Source: Rachycentron canadum (Eukaryota > Chordata > Actinopteri > Carangiformes > Rachycentridae). Taken from it: a stretch of 64,000 nucleotides of DNA. This document shows positions 13,200-26,700 of this stretch, piece by piece. Made by a program: the position numbers and the translations under genes. The stretch covers positions 10,440,599 to 10,504,598 of the forward strand of contig CM076669.1 of the NCBI GenBank assembly GCA_038496675.1. The letters run 5' to 3'. The notes beneath the pieces were generated by a model, which was not told the origin of the DNA, ran no database searches, and worked only from the letters and a program-made list of their open reading frames with translations. The first letter of the stretch is position 1. Each line of letters opens with the position of its first letter.

Positions 13200-16100
13200 A
13201 AGGACTCGTGGGTGTTAAACAACTTTCATTGCTGTTGACCTTATGTTGCTATTTTTTCTTTATATAATTTTTGACAAAGATGCTATATCTTTGACACTAG
13301 CAGCTTGCCTGAATCTGCTCACCTGCACTCACTCTGAGGATCACCTACAGTATATTCCAATGCCGACTCTTTGTCAGGCCACTGTAATTCAAACTATTAG
13401 ACCATTCATTTTCTACATAACTTTATTTGTTTGTGTAAAGGGTGTTTAATTATACATTTGGCCAAATATGTTATTACAAATATGTTAAACAATACAACAA
13501 TAACTATTATTGCTACTAGTATTAGTACTTGTAGTATTAATAATAAAACACTATTACAGGAGAAAGTGGAAGCTGTAGGTTACTTTAAACATGTAGCAAA
13601 ACCCCATGTAGGCTATATTAATGTCACTAAGTTAACAGGACATTCAGTAAAGGGCAGTAATATTCCACTGTTCTCTCTCTCTCTCTCAAGCTGAATATTC
13701 AGGCCAACAGGACCCTCAGGGAAATGACACAGTGCTCCCAACGGGCAATCTGCCACTAGGACTATGTGTCTACAGCCATGCTAGTGGCTTTTAAAGCTAA
13801 ATGAATTAATGCTAGCATGCTATAATTGACAACGCAAATGGAAATTTTGATGGGCTATTTTTTTTTTTAGATTTCATCAACTAAACAATTCATTAGGAAA
13901 ATAATATAAAAAGCACATTAGTGATTGTGGAAATTATTCTCGATTCCACCCCACTTAGCACTAAACAAATCAGACACATTTGTCATAAACCAAAGTACTG
14001 ACCATGTTTAAATTTTGACCTGCTGGTGGCACTATATGAGAAATTAGGGAATCACCACAGAAATCATGAGAATTTATTCCATTGTGACCGTAAAGATCTG
14101 TATCAAATCCAAAAATGTCAACCACCTAGTGGAAAAGTCAGAGGCTCAGCGATGTTAATTGGATTTGTCCTCTGAGAACCATGAAAACCTCATAGCAATC
14201 CATCCAAAAGGTATTTTCAAGCTCAACCAAAGCAGTGGATGAACCAACATTGCAATTCCCAGAGCTGTTAGTATGCTTTAGAATAAAAAATAAATCAAGA
14301 TAGAAACCCAGGTAGAAACCCTCCAAAGGACAAAATACACAGAATAATAGTCAGACAAATGGAGAAATGATACCAACCTGTTTTAATGCTGTACTCTACA
14401 TTACAGCAAGTAATATTTCAGGATTATGATGATTCCTCTCCACTTCCCAGCGCTCAGCCTCCTCTCTTCCTCTCTCTGTCTGTTATCTAGGTTGGAGTCA
14501 GTAGGTTTTTGGCAGGCAGACTGGCCAACAGATGCTGATTTGTGAAACCTGAGAAAGCACAGTGAGACTCCTGAACGCTGCCCCATTCTCTGGCATAGTC
14601 TCCTCTACAAGCCCACTTTGTGCTGGTGTGGGTGTACCGCAGAACAGAGTGGAGGGAAATCAAGTGACTAAATCTTTGTCTGAGATCCATCTGCTGTAGG
14701 GAGGTGAGCGCAACTGGACTGTGTTCACACTTGACAAACCACAGACTAATCCAGGCCAATTACAAGACAAGCACATTAAAGCTCGGCAATAGAGATAGAA
14801 GTCAAATCCCTCATTTGTGAAACCGTGTGTGTTTAATGAACAATGCCATTATCATCAGCACCGTTGATCACAGAATGAAAATCCATTCGGCAGAGGTGCA
14901 CAGCCGACTTTAAGGGAGTGTACAGCATTTCTCACAATGGCACAAACAGATTCATTATTTGAATCGTAATTTTCTCCCCGTCGGCACAATTAATGAATCA
15001 GACTTTTCATCGTCACAGCTCAGTGGGTCTGAACAGGTCAGGTTATTAAAAAGTCATCGCCGCTTCACTTGGTGATCTCAGGCAAAGGACTAAATTAGAT
15101 TGGTAATGTATGATTGCCCTCAACTGGGAGTTATAATCAAAGTTCATGTTCATGGAGAAGCAGAATGTCTCTGTACCTTTCAGGTGAAAGTTAATAAAAA
15201 GCAGAATAGTGTCAATACAGAGCTCTGTTCTTTTTTAATAACAAACTGTCCCTCTTATGAAACCTCTTATTAAAGAATCACTTTTACATTTGAAATCCTG
15301 CTTCTTTCCTCATCGATTTCCTCATCTACTCTAAGTGCCACATGAAGGGTGTCTTCTGTGTGCCTCATATTCAGCACTGGCATCGTATCAGCGATGTTGA
15401 CAGGGGATAAAGCAGCGCAACAGCTGTTTGAGTTGATCCCTGCGAAATGACACAATGTCTTGGCAGATGAGGCATTGTCCTTGTCCTGAGAAGATGGTTT
15501 GCCTTTCGAGCAGGAAGTGACTGTGAGTGGTGGATTTCACTTCCTTTCAGCATTAATCAGCAAAGCAGGATTTATTTTTACATCCTCTCTGTGCAATACT
15601 GAGTATGCCTCCTGTCTTCTCAGGAAAAAAAGTCATAGGGTCTTATGAATATTGCTGCTGGGGAAAAAAGGAAAGGAGGACGGAAAATGACTGTAATATT
15701 CTCAGATTTTGTCAGCTTTATCCATTGTCCCTTTGTTCTTATTCTCCTGTCCTTCATAATACAGTATGTCTCTGACACTACCATCCAAAGACACTTTATC
15801 TTTGAATCTGCTTAAAATGAAAGAACATTTTTCTCTCCTGAAAGAGAAGCAAAAGTCAACAAGTCTTAAGGCCCTATCTGCATATATTCCTAGATTTTTC
15901 TTTCTGCCTCTCCCTCATCAACCTCCCATTTCTTACTCTTTAAATCAAGTCGCAAGTATTTTTTTTCCCCCAAAATTCATTTCAGCCTTGATGGATATAC
16001 TAAGCACCAACAGCTTTTGATTTAGGCTTCTGATGCCGTCTGCCTCTGCTAACATCCACTTTGGGTGCAGCGCTCCATCACATTGATTTCTCTGAAGATG

Positions 16101-19100
16101 AAACTCTGATTGAACAGACCTCTCCTGGCGGCCGAGGGCCTCCATGTGTCTCTTGCACTGTTACAACATATAAAGGAGGATGTTGATGCACTCTATCACC
16201 TAGCTGGCAAATGAACCGGCACATGTTATATGACCCATATTTAAAGATGTCTCTTTTATGTAAAATTATTTCTATCTCAATTCCTCTGAACTAAACTCTG
16301 CTCTGTCAAGATGAAGGACACACAAAGGAAGTCTGTAATTAAAAGGCTACATCTCTGACATTTGCACAGCGATGCTTACTAGAGAGTCTGATAGATAAAG
16401 CAAGCCGCAGAGTAGAGATAGATTTTTGTTATCTCTTCCACTCTTTTTAGGCTTTTCAAATCACACCTCATGGTTTCATCCAGTACTCTTTGTACTCAGA
16501 CAATGATTCTGCAGCACACGATTTGCCTCCGATGCCAGTGTTCAGTGCCAATGCTGGAAGCAGTGTGTCCTCTATGTAATGAAGCAAAAAGTAAGGGTGT
16601 TGAGGTCAGGATGGTAGAGTTGTGTAGTGCATTCAACCTTCACGGCAGAGCCCAAAATTCGAATCACATCTCAGGCCAAACATGAATGTTTTTCTTTTCC
16701 GTTTTTTTAAACCACAATCATGATCGTTCCATAACCACAACCTCAAAAGTATTCATTCATATGGTGAACAGCTCCAGAATACTGACTTGGCTTTACAATA
16801 TCAATATAAATTATTATTCATATAGTTTGGACCAGTTCAAGTGTGTGTGTGTGTGTGTGTCATGGTGCATATGTGCATGTGGTCTGTGTAGCAGGCACAT
16901 GCAGGTGGTGTGGAGGTGTGTCTGACATTAGAATGAAGGTAGCCTCTGCATAATTCAGATAAACCTGTCTCCTTTAGTCTCCTATATCTCTCTCCTCACT
17001 CTTTCTCACTTCTATCCTCACATAACCCTCCCCACTTTAAATGTAACTCTCTCTCTCTCTAAAGATCTTTTGCTGTAATCCTCAAGAGATCATAACATAT
17101 CTGCACCAAACATGAGCTCTGATCAAGTTGTGTGCAGTTCATCCTAGAGTTGGCTCATTATGCTTATCCTGCACGCACACACACCCACAGTTTTTGGAAA
17201 TTATTTGATCACCGTATTCTTCAATTATGCATGAATGCAATGTTAAGACTTTAATTAAATAAATGTGGTGACTCCTTCATTATATTATTTGTCTTCTTCA
17301 TCCAGAAATAAATGAATGTTGGAAGGAATTAACAGAAGCTCTAATGACCTCTTTCACATCAACTGAAAGCTTCTGCTCTGAGCAGCTGCCTTATCTTTCC
17401 TTGTGTCATGTTATCCACCTGCTTTATATGTCAGCAGGCGTGCACACACACACACACACATAGTCCTCTTATTTTGTGAATAAAGTTGCAACTGATTGTG
17501 CACATTCACATCATGTATAGACAAGATATATGGACAAATAAAATTTTTTAATTTAGTGTTTTTTGTCTGGTTGTTTTGTCTTTCTTGCAGGCTTGAGGCT
17601 GAGGGAGCCACATTCCCGGTTATCTACAATCACAGCACTGCAATGCTCCTTCTGCAGAGTTATAAAAAGGACTGGATTAGGATCAATCAATCTGCTGCTA
17701 GCTAAAGAAGAAGCTGGAAGTGCAGGAAGTGCAGAATTATACACCAGAAATAGTCTGTGAGGTATAGTGTATAGTAACAGGGCACATAATATCCCATTTG
17801 AACTATTTTCTGCTCCCAACAATGTGATGAGCCAGGAGTTGGTGTCAGTCAGTTGGTTAAAACATTTACATGAAAGAGATGCAACAAATATACTTGCACA
17901 ATGTGATCATGAAAAGTCACAAGTCAGTTTTTTTGACAAATCAGCACTACACCAGTTTGACAGGGTTGTTATATGTGATGTTTTCTACCCATTTCTTTGG
18001 AAGAAACATTTTAAAACAGACACAGGCAGAAGAATAAAAAAAAAAGAAAAACAGTTTTAACAACAGTGACATTTCTGTTCTGCTTGTACACAACACCACT
18101 GCTTTTCATCTGCTGTGCATAAGCTCTCACTATATCATGGAAACCCATTTTCTATTGGTCAAAAAGATAATGGTCTAGCTGCATAAATATTCAGTGAGGA
18201 TCCTCAATTCAAAATGGATATCAGTTAATTTTCTTGTCAATTAAATTTCAAAGATTATTGCTGAGGACAAATAGAGTATAGCACATTTCAGTGTTTACAT
18301 CTTATTCTCAGCCCCAAACACTGTATGAAAAGAAGGCTGTGCTCACAAGCAGTTGAGGGGGCTAAAGTACTGTGTGTTCCCAGTTGTGCCTTATGTCAAC
18401 ATCTGATCAAAGCAGTACACACAGATATACTCAGAAAAAAAACATGCATAAAAAATGCACACACATGCATGCATTGGACTGCTTTAGCATCCCCTAAGGG
18501 AATTGAATAAGCCTGCTTCTTGATGTTTCCCCGATCGTTACATTTATCACGCTGCATCAGTAGAAAATCCTAAATAAACCTTTTAGCAGGCTTCTCCTCA
18601 CTAATGCAGTAAATAGGCTTCTTATCCTAGAGGCCAATGGGTTTATCTTGGTCTACAAAGCCCATGCTACAGAGACTTTTGTGGTGCAAGTTGCTGGATT
18701 GGAGCAAGTAAAAGGTTTTTCATTGGTATGAATAGTCAGAAATATATAACAGTCACAAACAGGAGTTTCACAATTGTGATATTTTCGAGCAATTTTGATT
18801 AATTCAAATGTTGCCATATTCAGCAAACTTTTATTAGTAAATAAAATGTATAAAGTGACAGTTACATTTCCTCAACTAAATCAAAGTGTTCTTTAATCAG
18901 AGAGGATCAGTTTCATTTATATTTATTAGTTTTTGTTTTTTATTTATTTACTGTATGTACTTTAGTTGTTTGATGTTATTGTTGTTGTTTGTTTGTTGTT
19001 TGTTTTGTTTTCATTTTTTTCTATGCACATACATTCACCACACAGAATAAAACAAAACTGGATACAATTTTCTGGCGCTGTGAAAGAGAGGCAACGGGTA

Positions 19101-19139
19101 GGCTGCATGCAAGTACCCATTCTAAAAAAGAAAAAGCGA
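13200..19139. other. Intergenic DNA upstream of tmem168
   Basis: No gene is recognised. There are TG repeats at 16842-16860, a short CA repeat at 17444-17460 and (TTG) runs around 18965-19010. A TAAT-rich block at 14760-15130 is a candidate enhancer. The phrase TTATCTTGGTCTACAAAGCC at 18640-18659 resembles the 3' part of an L2/Rex-type reverse transcriptase gene but is too short to classify. Confidence 0.6.
14760..15130. promoter_or_regulatory. Candidate conserved non-coding element
   Basis: Unique, non-repetitive sequence with several homeodomain-type cores (CATTATC, TTCATTATTTGAATCG, CAATTAATGAATCAGAC) and scattered CpGs in an AT-rich setting. This is the texture of vertebrate developmental enhancers. 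No comparison with other genomes was possible. Confidence 0.3.
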
Positions 19140-19460
19140 ACGCTTAAGCTTTTTGACACTTACAAGCTGCCGTAGTTTGGAATCCGGAAGCATAGTGGTT
19201 GTCATCTAAAAAAAAATGTAAGCAACATTTTGACGAGAAAAACTTAACTTGCTTTTATTTCATTGGTATGGTTTCACATTTGATATTTTTTGCAGGGACT
19301 GCTACTTAATTTTTAGACAGTTAAAGAGGCTATTTCGAAACGCTGACTATGGAGTTAGCTAAGTGAAGGAAAAGTCAGCAGGGAGTTAGCAAACTTCGCG
19401 GCTACAGTGCCACATCGTCAGAAACAGAAAGCTGGGCTGCAGTCATGTTTTTGTTTTGTT
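19140..19460 (+). promoter_or_regulatory. tmem168: Candidate tmem168 promoter and first non-coding exon region
   Basis: An ETS/GABP-type site (CCGGAAG) lies at 19184-19190, about 0.6 kb before the 5' UTR acceptor. It is followed by a GTAAGC sequence near 19217 that could serve as a donor. The stretch at 19300-19440 is slightly richer in CpG (TTCGAAACG, TTCGCGGC, CATCGTC) than its surroundings. ETS-driven, TATA-less starts are common for housekeeping genes. The exact start site and first exon are inferred. Confidence 0.4.
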
Positions 19461-19761
19461 CATATGTTGTGAGGCTTTTGTTTGTACATACATCTCCGTG
19501 CTTGTTTTGTTCTTACTCTACATGACTCACCCAGATTTTTATTGCCCAGTCGAGCAGCTCATACTGTAGCATACGTAGCAGTCCACGTATTCTCATATAA
19601 GTCATTTGTATGGTCAGAAATATGTACATAACGATTTTAGAACAAGATGAAGTCTAACAATAACTAATGATAGTTTACCAGTTTGACTAAATATTGCCCG
19701 ACAAGAGGATATTGTGACATTTTATTGACTTGAGTAACACTGCTCTTTGAATTGTTCACAG

Positions 19762-19897
19762 GGGTTGATTTTTGCCCAATGACATCAAGAGGCGTAGTCC
19801 TCCATTCGCAAACCTGTGCCAATCTAGAGATGATGACTGGAGGAAATTGCCTGACAGAGACTTCAACTACATTTGGATAACTTGTTTTTAGTCAGCC
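19762..19897 (+). other. tmem168: tmem168 5' UTR part of the first coding exon
   Basis: A pyrimidine-poor but plausible acceptor (GTTCACAG) ends at 19761 and leads into 136 bases of leader before the ATG. No in-frame upstream ATG close to the start would compete. This implies at least one upstream non-coding exon. Confidence 0.5.
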
Positions 19898-20731
19898 ATG
19901 GCTCAGAAGGAAGAGGAAGAGGAGCTGACAGTCAATGGACCCAAAGAGGTTGACATGTTTACATCAGTGCGTTGCCTGGGTTACTTGTCCAGCATCAACC
20001 TCCTTGTGGCGGTATGCGTTGGCATGTATGTACGCTGGGAGGTGACAAGTGAACCAATGATTCTGGTCATCTTCATCCTTGGCCTCTTTGTCCTGGGGAT
20101 AGCCAGTATTCTTTATTACTACTTTGCTATGGAGAAAGCCAGTCTCAGCTTGTTCCACTTATGGTTTGGCTTTCTGCTTGGTCTTCTGTGCTTCCTCAAC
20201 AGCCCTGCATTGGATTCTAATGTTACAGAACTGGTTGCGAACTATCTCCTCCTAGCCAGTATTCTCATGAAAACAGTATGGGCTATAACTGAGCGAATAT
20301 GCAATGCCGTCTGTCACAAACCTACTTTGTTAACATCAGTCGAGTTGCTGGAGCTCCTGGGATTTGGCATTGCCAGCACCACCATGCTCCTTCAGATATC
20401 AGTGGCCATAATAGGCTTGGTAGTGGCTTTGGGGGCACTCATTGTGGACCTGAGGATGAAATCTCTCCTGGCTTTGCCCAACCTGGTCTGTTTTGCCTTG
20501 GTTACGTCCCTTGTGTTTTTCCAGGCCTTAGGCATCACAGCCAACCCTTATGCCTTAGGCTGTTACCTTGGCAGCCTACTATGTGAACCTGTGTTGGATG
20601 TGTACTTCAGTGGGCTGGGGCCCAGTGACCGCTGGATGCCAGTGCTCTCTCTGGGGAAGGTGTGGAGGAGGTTGTCCCTGCTGCCTCTGAGTGTGACTGA
20701 GCTGGCCTTCTTAGTCCTGGCTGCCTTAAAG
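19898..20731 (+). CDS. tmem168: tmem168 coding exon 1 (residues 1-278)
   Basis: The exon runs from the ATG to a GTACAT donor at 20732 and ends in phase 0 after a Lys codon. It carries roughly the first eight or nine membrane segments. The exon extends 5' as UTR to a likely splice acceptor (TTGTTCACAG) ending at 19761. The open frame continues a few codons into intron 1 before a stop, so an unspliced reading would give a false 282-residue protein. Confidence 0.93.
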
Positions 20732-23700
20732 GTACATTTACCATGATTGTTGTGCCACAAAATTGACATTTCTATTATTTGAGTCATTAGATGTTTGTTT
20801 TTCAAATTATGACACAGGGTTTTTTTATAGCTAGTTTACACATTTCAAGGCTTTTTTTACTGACACTTTTCTCTTGTTTTATAGCTGGGCCACTTGGAGC
20901 TGTGGTACCTGGTCATACCAGGCTTCTGTCTGTTTGGGCTTTTCTGGTCCATCTGCCACATAATTCTGCTGATCACAATCTGGGGGTTTCATACCAAGCT
21001 CAGTGAGTGTCAGAAGGCCTGGCGGGCCCAGCGTTCCAGTAGCCGCAGTCTGGAGCAAGTCATGGCCTCCAGGGGTATACGACACTTCTGCCTAATTTCA
21101 GAACGACTGGTGTTCTTTAGTCTGCTGTCTACAATCATACTGGGCGCTGTGTCCTGGCAGGTAGGAGACGGTAGAGAAATTACTGCTACTTATATCAGAC
21201 TCATATCAGAAATAATAACATAATCAGAAAACAGTAACTAAGTTTGCAAATTATTTAAAGATAAAAAAGTATTTCATACATTTTCTTAATGTTTTTATGC
21301 CATTAAAATTTATTACAATATCATTACAGTCATGTCCTGTAAAGGGTAGTCCTAATGCTGAGGAACAAAGGTAGATTCAGCTAGTCAGAATTCAAGACTT
21401 TTATTATAAATCTCATTCTTTATGTGTTACAGTTTTAGCATTTTGAGTTCCATGACAAGGCCTCTTTAAACACATAATACACCCATGTTATAAACACTGC
21501 AGAGAAATGCTAGTGGCAGTGTGTAGTTGGTAGTTGCTCCCCAAGGTAAGGCACTTCTGTTCTCATGCGGAACCAATTTAATTAGCACTTTAATATCCCT
21601 ATCTACTTGCATAAAGAGCAGCAATAACTTATTTAGCCTTATTAGACGTTTACCTTGTAAGAGTCTCATGGGCCTGAGTCCTAATTTGAGATCTGCACAC
21701 TGTTGATGTCAGTTGCAAAATTGGCTGAGAAAGAGGAAGCTGTTGGCACTCACATGAGAAAGTTAATGTTTAGCTCTTGTGTGTGATTTTTGATTACATT
21801 ATATTATTATTATTTTGCTGGTGTTGTTGAAATACACTGAAATGATGGTCAACCGTAGTCACACACACACGAAGTAACAGCAATGTTTGTACACTGTAGT
21901 ACAGCCTCAGCAATAAGCACAACCATTGTGAAACTAAGAACATTTAGAGATGAGATGATTCGACTCCATGCAAATGTTTAAGGTGACAGTCTGGGGAGTT
22001 TCACTGGATTCACTAATTTCCAATTAGGTTAAGACTCTTCCAGATTCTAACACAAGTTGATAATTTTTTGTTTTGTATGTATTATATCTGCCTTTAAATA
22101 TCCTGCGTGGAAATCCATTTGAAAGTGCAGATTGACTAAGAAGCAGATTAATGATTTTGTGCAAATGTATAGAAGTGTCTTCTTCACCTTGTCAATGTAG
22201 TTCTGCAACATTCAGAGCAGCACATGAGTAAACAATAGCCTCACAGCTTGGGGTCAACTACTGCAAATCGGTTCTCCACATGTGAGAAGCATTACTTGAC
22301 TGCATTATATTATAAAGTCATCCCTTATACTACAATGTGCTTTGTCTGCTCATAATACTATATTCAGCCACTAGAGAATATAGTTCCTACATACAGTTCA
22401 ATATATTCTGCAAACTCAAGTGTGACTCTACTTAACCATGCAGGTATTGATTTGCATTCTCGGATACAGTGCCATGCTATGAAATCAAAGTGGCTTTTTG
22501 AGGATGCTAAATTGCATTGCATACCGTCACAGTGACTCAAGAAATTGATTCCACTTGTGCTTTGTAGCACAAGATGTGCTTAATACTACTACGCTATATT
22601 ATGTATGTGTGCATGTGCAAGAATTTAATTTTGTGTTTCAGTAGTGACATTAAACGTTCAAATTTAAAGTAATGAAAATTAAAGAAGATGACAAATTATA
22701 ATTGTTTTATTGTACAAACTCAAGACCACCCAGAAAGTACAAGCTCATACACTGCAGTAATTATGTGAATTTTAATGGATGCTTGTGATGTATTTTTAGT
22801 CTGCTGTCATATAGTGCATTGTGTCTCCATTTAGTTAGGTCCTGTCATGTTTTGTCCTACAATAATCATACTGTGTCAGTTCCTATATTGTATTACTGTC
22901 TTGCAAAGTGTCACCACCAATTAACTGGCTCTGATTGCTTTGTTACAAGCTGTAAGGGGTGAACGAAAGTGACTCTGATTCTTTGGCTTTTTGCAGCCCA
23001 ACAACAGTCTCTTTCTCAGCGCTCTGCTGGTGGTGCTGCCTCTGGAGTCCCTGGCTTACAGCTTGTTCCATGAGCTAGGCAGCTGCCTGGGGGGAACCTG
23101 TATTGGCTATGCCTTGGTCATACCAACTGCTTACTGCAGGTACTGAAAAGAGAAACATGGGAATGAAAAGTTGCTGAGAGACAAATGGAGACAAACTCAC
23201 ACTCTTGAATCAGACAACTTTTTTGTTTATCGATCAATCTTGTTTTATTTTGTTCTGTTTTTTCTTTTACTGAATTTATTGGTCAGTTACTAACACAAAA
23301 AATTCTCAACCTTTAAGAAGCTGAAATGAATAAAAGGTTTGGTTTTTTTTTTTGTTTTTTGTTTTTTTTTTGGTAAATGTCTTGAGCACTCTGTCCAACT
23401 CCCTCCTCAGTTAACACAAAACCAACTGCATAAATAGGGCAATAACTATGCATAAACATGCCGCTAATGTACGGGCCCTTAAGGGATCATTCCTGTGCTC
23501 CCTCCATAGCATACTAAGTTGCTCAGCTGCAATAGATAGTCAGTAGCTGCTGCTGCCTCTCCTAGCACCCTTTCAGTTGGTCAAGCATTTTTCAAATATC
23601 TTAGTTAGTTTTGATGATGCCAATGTGTCTCCCCCCTCCTTCTAAACAACAGAAGCCTGCCAGCAGTCAACGGTTAGTGTTTACTTTTTCTAGAGCCCCT

Positions 23701-26700
23701 TTACTGTCAAGGAAACCTATTCTCTGGGGATTATTTGCAGGTGTGTATATAACCACTTTCCATATACTCATTCTTTTTGCTGTTGGTTAGCTTTAGTATT
23801 CAGATGGGATGTGAGGCTTACTAGTGTTTAACTCCTCAGGTGATTTTGAATGCAAGCCCATGTCCTGTTGAAGCAACCAAGGCTCTGTATGCAAGGCCGT
23901 ATGTGCAGGTCCATGGGGAGAACTGAGAGCATGATGAGAATGCAGCAGTGTATAATCGACTGTTTGATGGCTGCAGATCATGTTTTCACAATGACAAGAA
24001 CCCCACAGGGAGATTAGAGAGATAGGAGTGAAAAGGGGAGGCACCCAGGGTAAACCAGGGTGGGAGGAAAACACAAGGAGAGGACTGTGGTTGTAAACAG
24101 CGTAACGGAGGGGGGGGGTTCTGGTAAAAGCCACAAGGGACAGACAGAGCAAAGGAAGGGGAGGAATTGTGAAGGAGGAGAGGGAGGGGTTGAGCTGTAA
24201 GAGATCTGTTGTAGAAAAGGACAGGATTTTTTTTTTTTAAGGATAAAAGAGAGTGAGAGAGTGTAACAGGGGAAGATGTGGTCTGAATCTCAAACTACAA
24301 GTGTTCACTCCCCTGGGTGCCATGAGATCTGAAAAGATTAGATGGATCTTGGTGAACAGTGAGCTCGCCAAGCCATGCAGAGGTTGCAGCATGCCATTTT
24401 CTGACCAAGTGTAGTACAACTTAAAAGCAGCAGGTTACGTTATGCTGAAAATGTTGGTGTTGTTACTTTAAAATACAGAGACAACAGTTTGTTAAATATT
24501 AAAAATAGGCAGAAAAGAATATCAAATGCAAAGCCAGCTTAACACAGGTAGTGTCAACATCAATAACAGTGATCACATCGCACGCCTGAGGAATACATCT
24601 GCTTTGGCTGTCAACAAATAACTTATCTGTCCACAGGCCAGAAAATCAATCCTATCTCATCCATTTTAAACTTTCCGCTGTCCTCGTCAAGGTGAGGTTG
24701 AAGGTGACAACAGGGGCACAGGGCAAACAATGATGGCTGAGTAATGCAGATGTCCATAAGAGTGAAGTATGACTTTCTCATCGGCTTGGCCATGAATAAC
24801 ATCAAGTCCAGCGGCAGAAGGAAAATGTATAGCTGCACTGAATAGCTGCTAGCTTTGAGTCACTTTGTGTGCCCAACATCCACTTGTTATTATCAGGCTA
24901 GGGCTCTGTGCCACGTGGATCCACACACAATTAAAAGAACCACTTTGCCCTCAACTATCTTTAACCTCAGTTTCCACTCTCAGTTCTCCTCTCTATATGC
25001 TCTCCATTTTCCTACCGTCCTTTCATTCTTGACTCCCTTCACATCCCGGAGGCTAATGTCATTTCCCGCAGCAGTGATCCACCTCTCCTATTCCTTCAAT
25101 CTCCTTTTCCCTATCTCCTCTTATCCTCTCCTCTCTGTCTCCTCTTCTCTGGTGATGCAGACAGCTACTCCACCCCAGTGTGTCAATCTATCAGCTTCTC
25201 ACTCATTCATCTCTGGTTTGCTCACACACCATCTCTCTCTTTCACTGCTGCTTCTGAAAAGCCACTTAACTTCTTTCTCAGAGTAGTTTTTTTTATTTCT
25301 CACATCTTCTCCTCTGTCTCTCTGTCTCTCTTCTGTCTAGTGCTGATGGCCAACCCACTCTCTTACCACCTGAGCAGGTGCAGCAGTTGAACCAGCGGTC
25401 TACAAGCATGCTGAACAATGTGCAGCGCCTCTTCTCCCACCACATGATCCAGGCATTCGGCTGCGACTACTCCACCAGCGGTGTTACTCTGGAGACTGTG
25501 CAGACCAAACTGCGTGACTTTCTGGAGCGTCGGACTGCTGATGGGCCTCGTCATGACACCTATCTGATTTTCTACAGTGGACACACACACAAAGGAACTG
25601 GGGCATGGGCTCTGGCTGGTGAGAGTCTCACATCCACATTATTATTATTATTTTTATCTTTGATGTTTCTGCTTCGTCTTCAAGATTCCTGGAAAATCCT
25701 CAAAGTTAAATCAGTCAGTCTTTTCATTTCTATGGATGTATTAGGGATACAATCTTAAACTTATACCAGTAATTTTCATGCTTATTTCAGCCGACACTGA
25801 TATTTTTCATTTGACTTCAATACCACCATGTGGTTTTCACTCTGTTCCTCTAAATTATGTTCCTCCCACCAGTAGAGTTGACCTATTATTTCAGTAATTC
25901 CCAGCCAGGGGTACCTGTAGGAGGCACTTCTGCAGTTGGAACGATCTGAGCTCATTTACTCAAAAAAAATAGAATGATTATGATTTGATTAGAATATACA
26001 GCATGTCCCTATATTGCAAAACTTGATCATTATATATTGCTGTTGAGAGGGGACGTAAACTAGTTTGCAATGAATTCAGTCAGTGTCACATATGAATACA
26101 ACAAATATTGATCACGAAAGTAGCATTTACTGCAGAGCTGTTGTGATAGATTGCATTAGGGACGGCATTCTCCTTGCAAACTGCATTTGCATTTCAGTCT
26201 AATTACCATTCTTTCCATTTTCCTCTCCCCTCAGTCAGTGGAAGGCTGATTTGATTTACAGATCAGACAACGAAGCAAAAAGAGTTAAAACTACTGTGAA
26301 GGACTCATCACAGAAGTGCAATTCCAGTAGAGACAATTCTGTGAAAGTTGCTGTGACACGAGCCTTCCCCGCAAAAGAAATGAGAATCACAGCAGGTTAA
26401 CACCGTGTCAGCTCCAGCTCTTCTATTCAGAGATTACTTGACAAATTATCTGTGCGTGCTGCTGCAAACAGGGGGAAAAAAAATCCCCATTGAAAAGATA
26501 ATCACTTCTCTGTGTCACAATCCTGAAGGGACACTTTCAGTCAGGATAATTCTACACATTTCTGAAAAAGTGGTGCTGTTTGGGCAGAGATCCAAATTGG
26601 GAACAGTCCGTTTTCAAGGCACTTTTTTTTTTTCTTTGATTTCTACAGTTACACAGCCTTTGTGCAGGAGAGTTGTCCAGTGCTGTATTATACAGTGATA

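Noticed and set aside
16470..16685. Cys-rich 71-codon frame resembling a zinc knuckle
   Set aside because: The Cys spacing fits no zinc-finger class and the flanks show no gene structure.
17496..17705. 69-codon open frame with an AG acceptor-like TTTCTTGCAG inside
   Set aside because: The acceptor leads into a different frame, no donor in phase is evident, and the residues match nothing I know. It could be a non-coding exon, but nothing supports that.
24855..25286. 143-codon open frame in tmem168 intron 3
   Set aside because: It is Ser/Leu/Phe/Pro-rich because it translates the pyrimidine-rich tract before exon 4.
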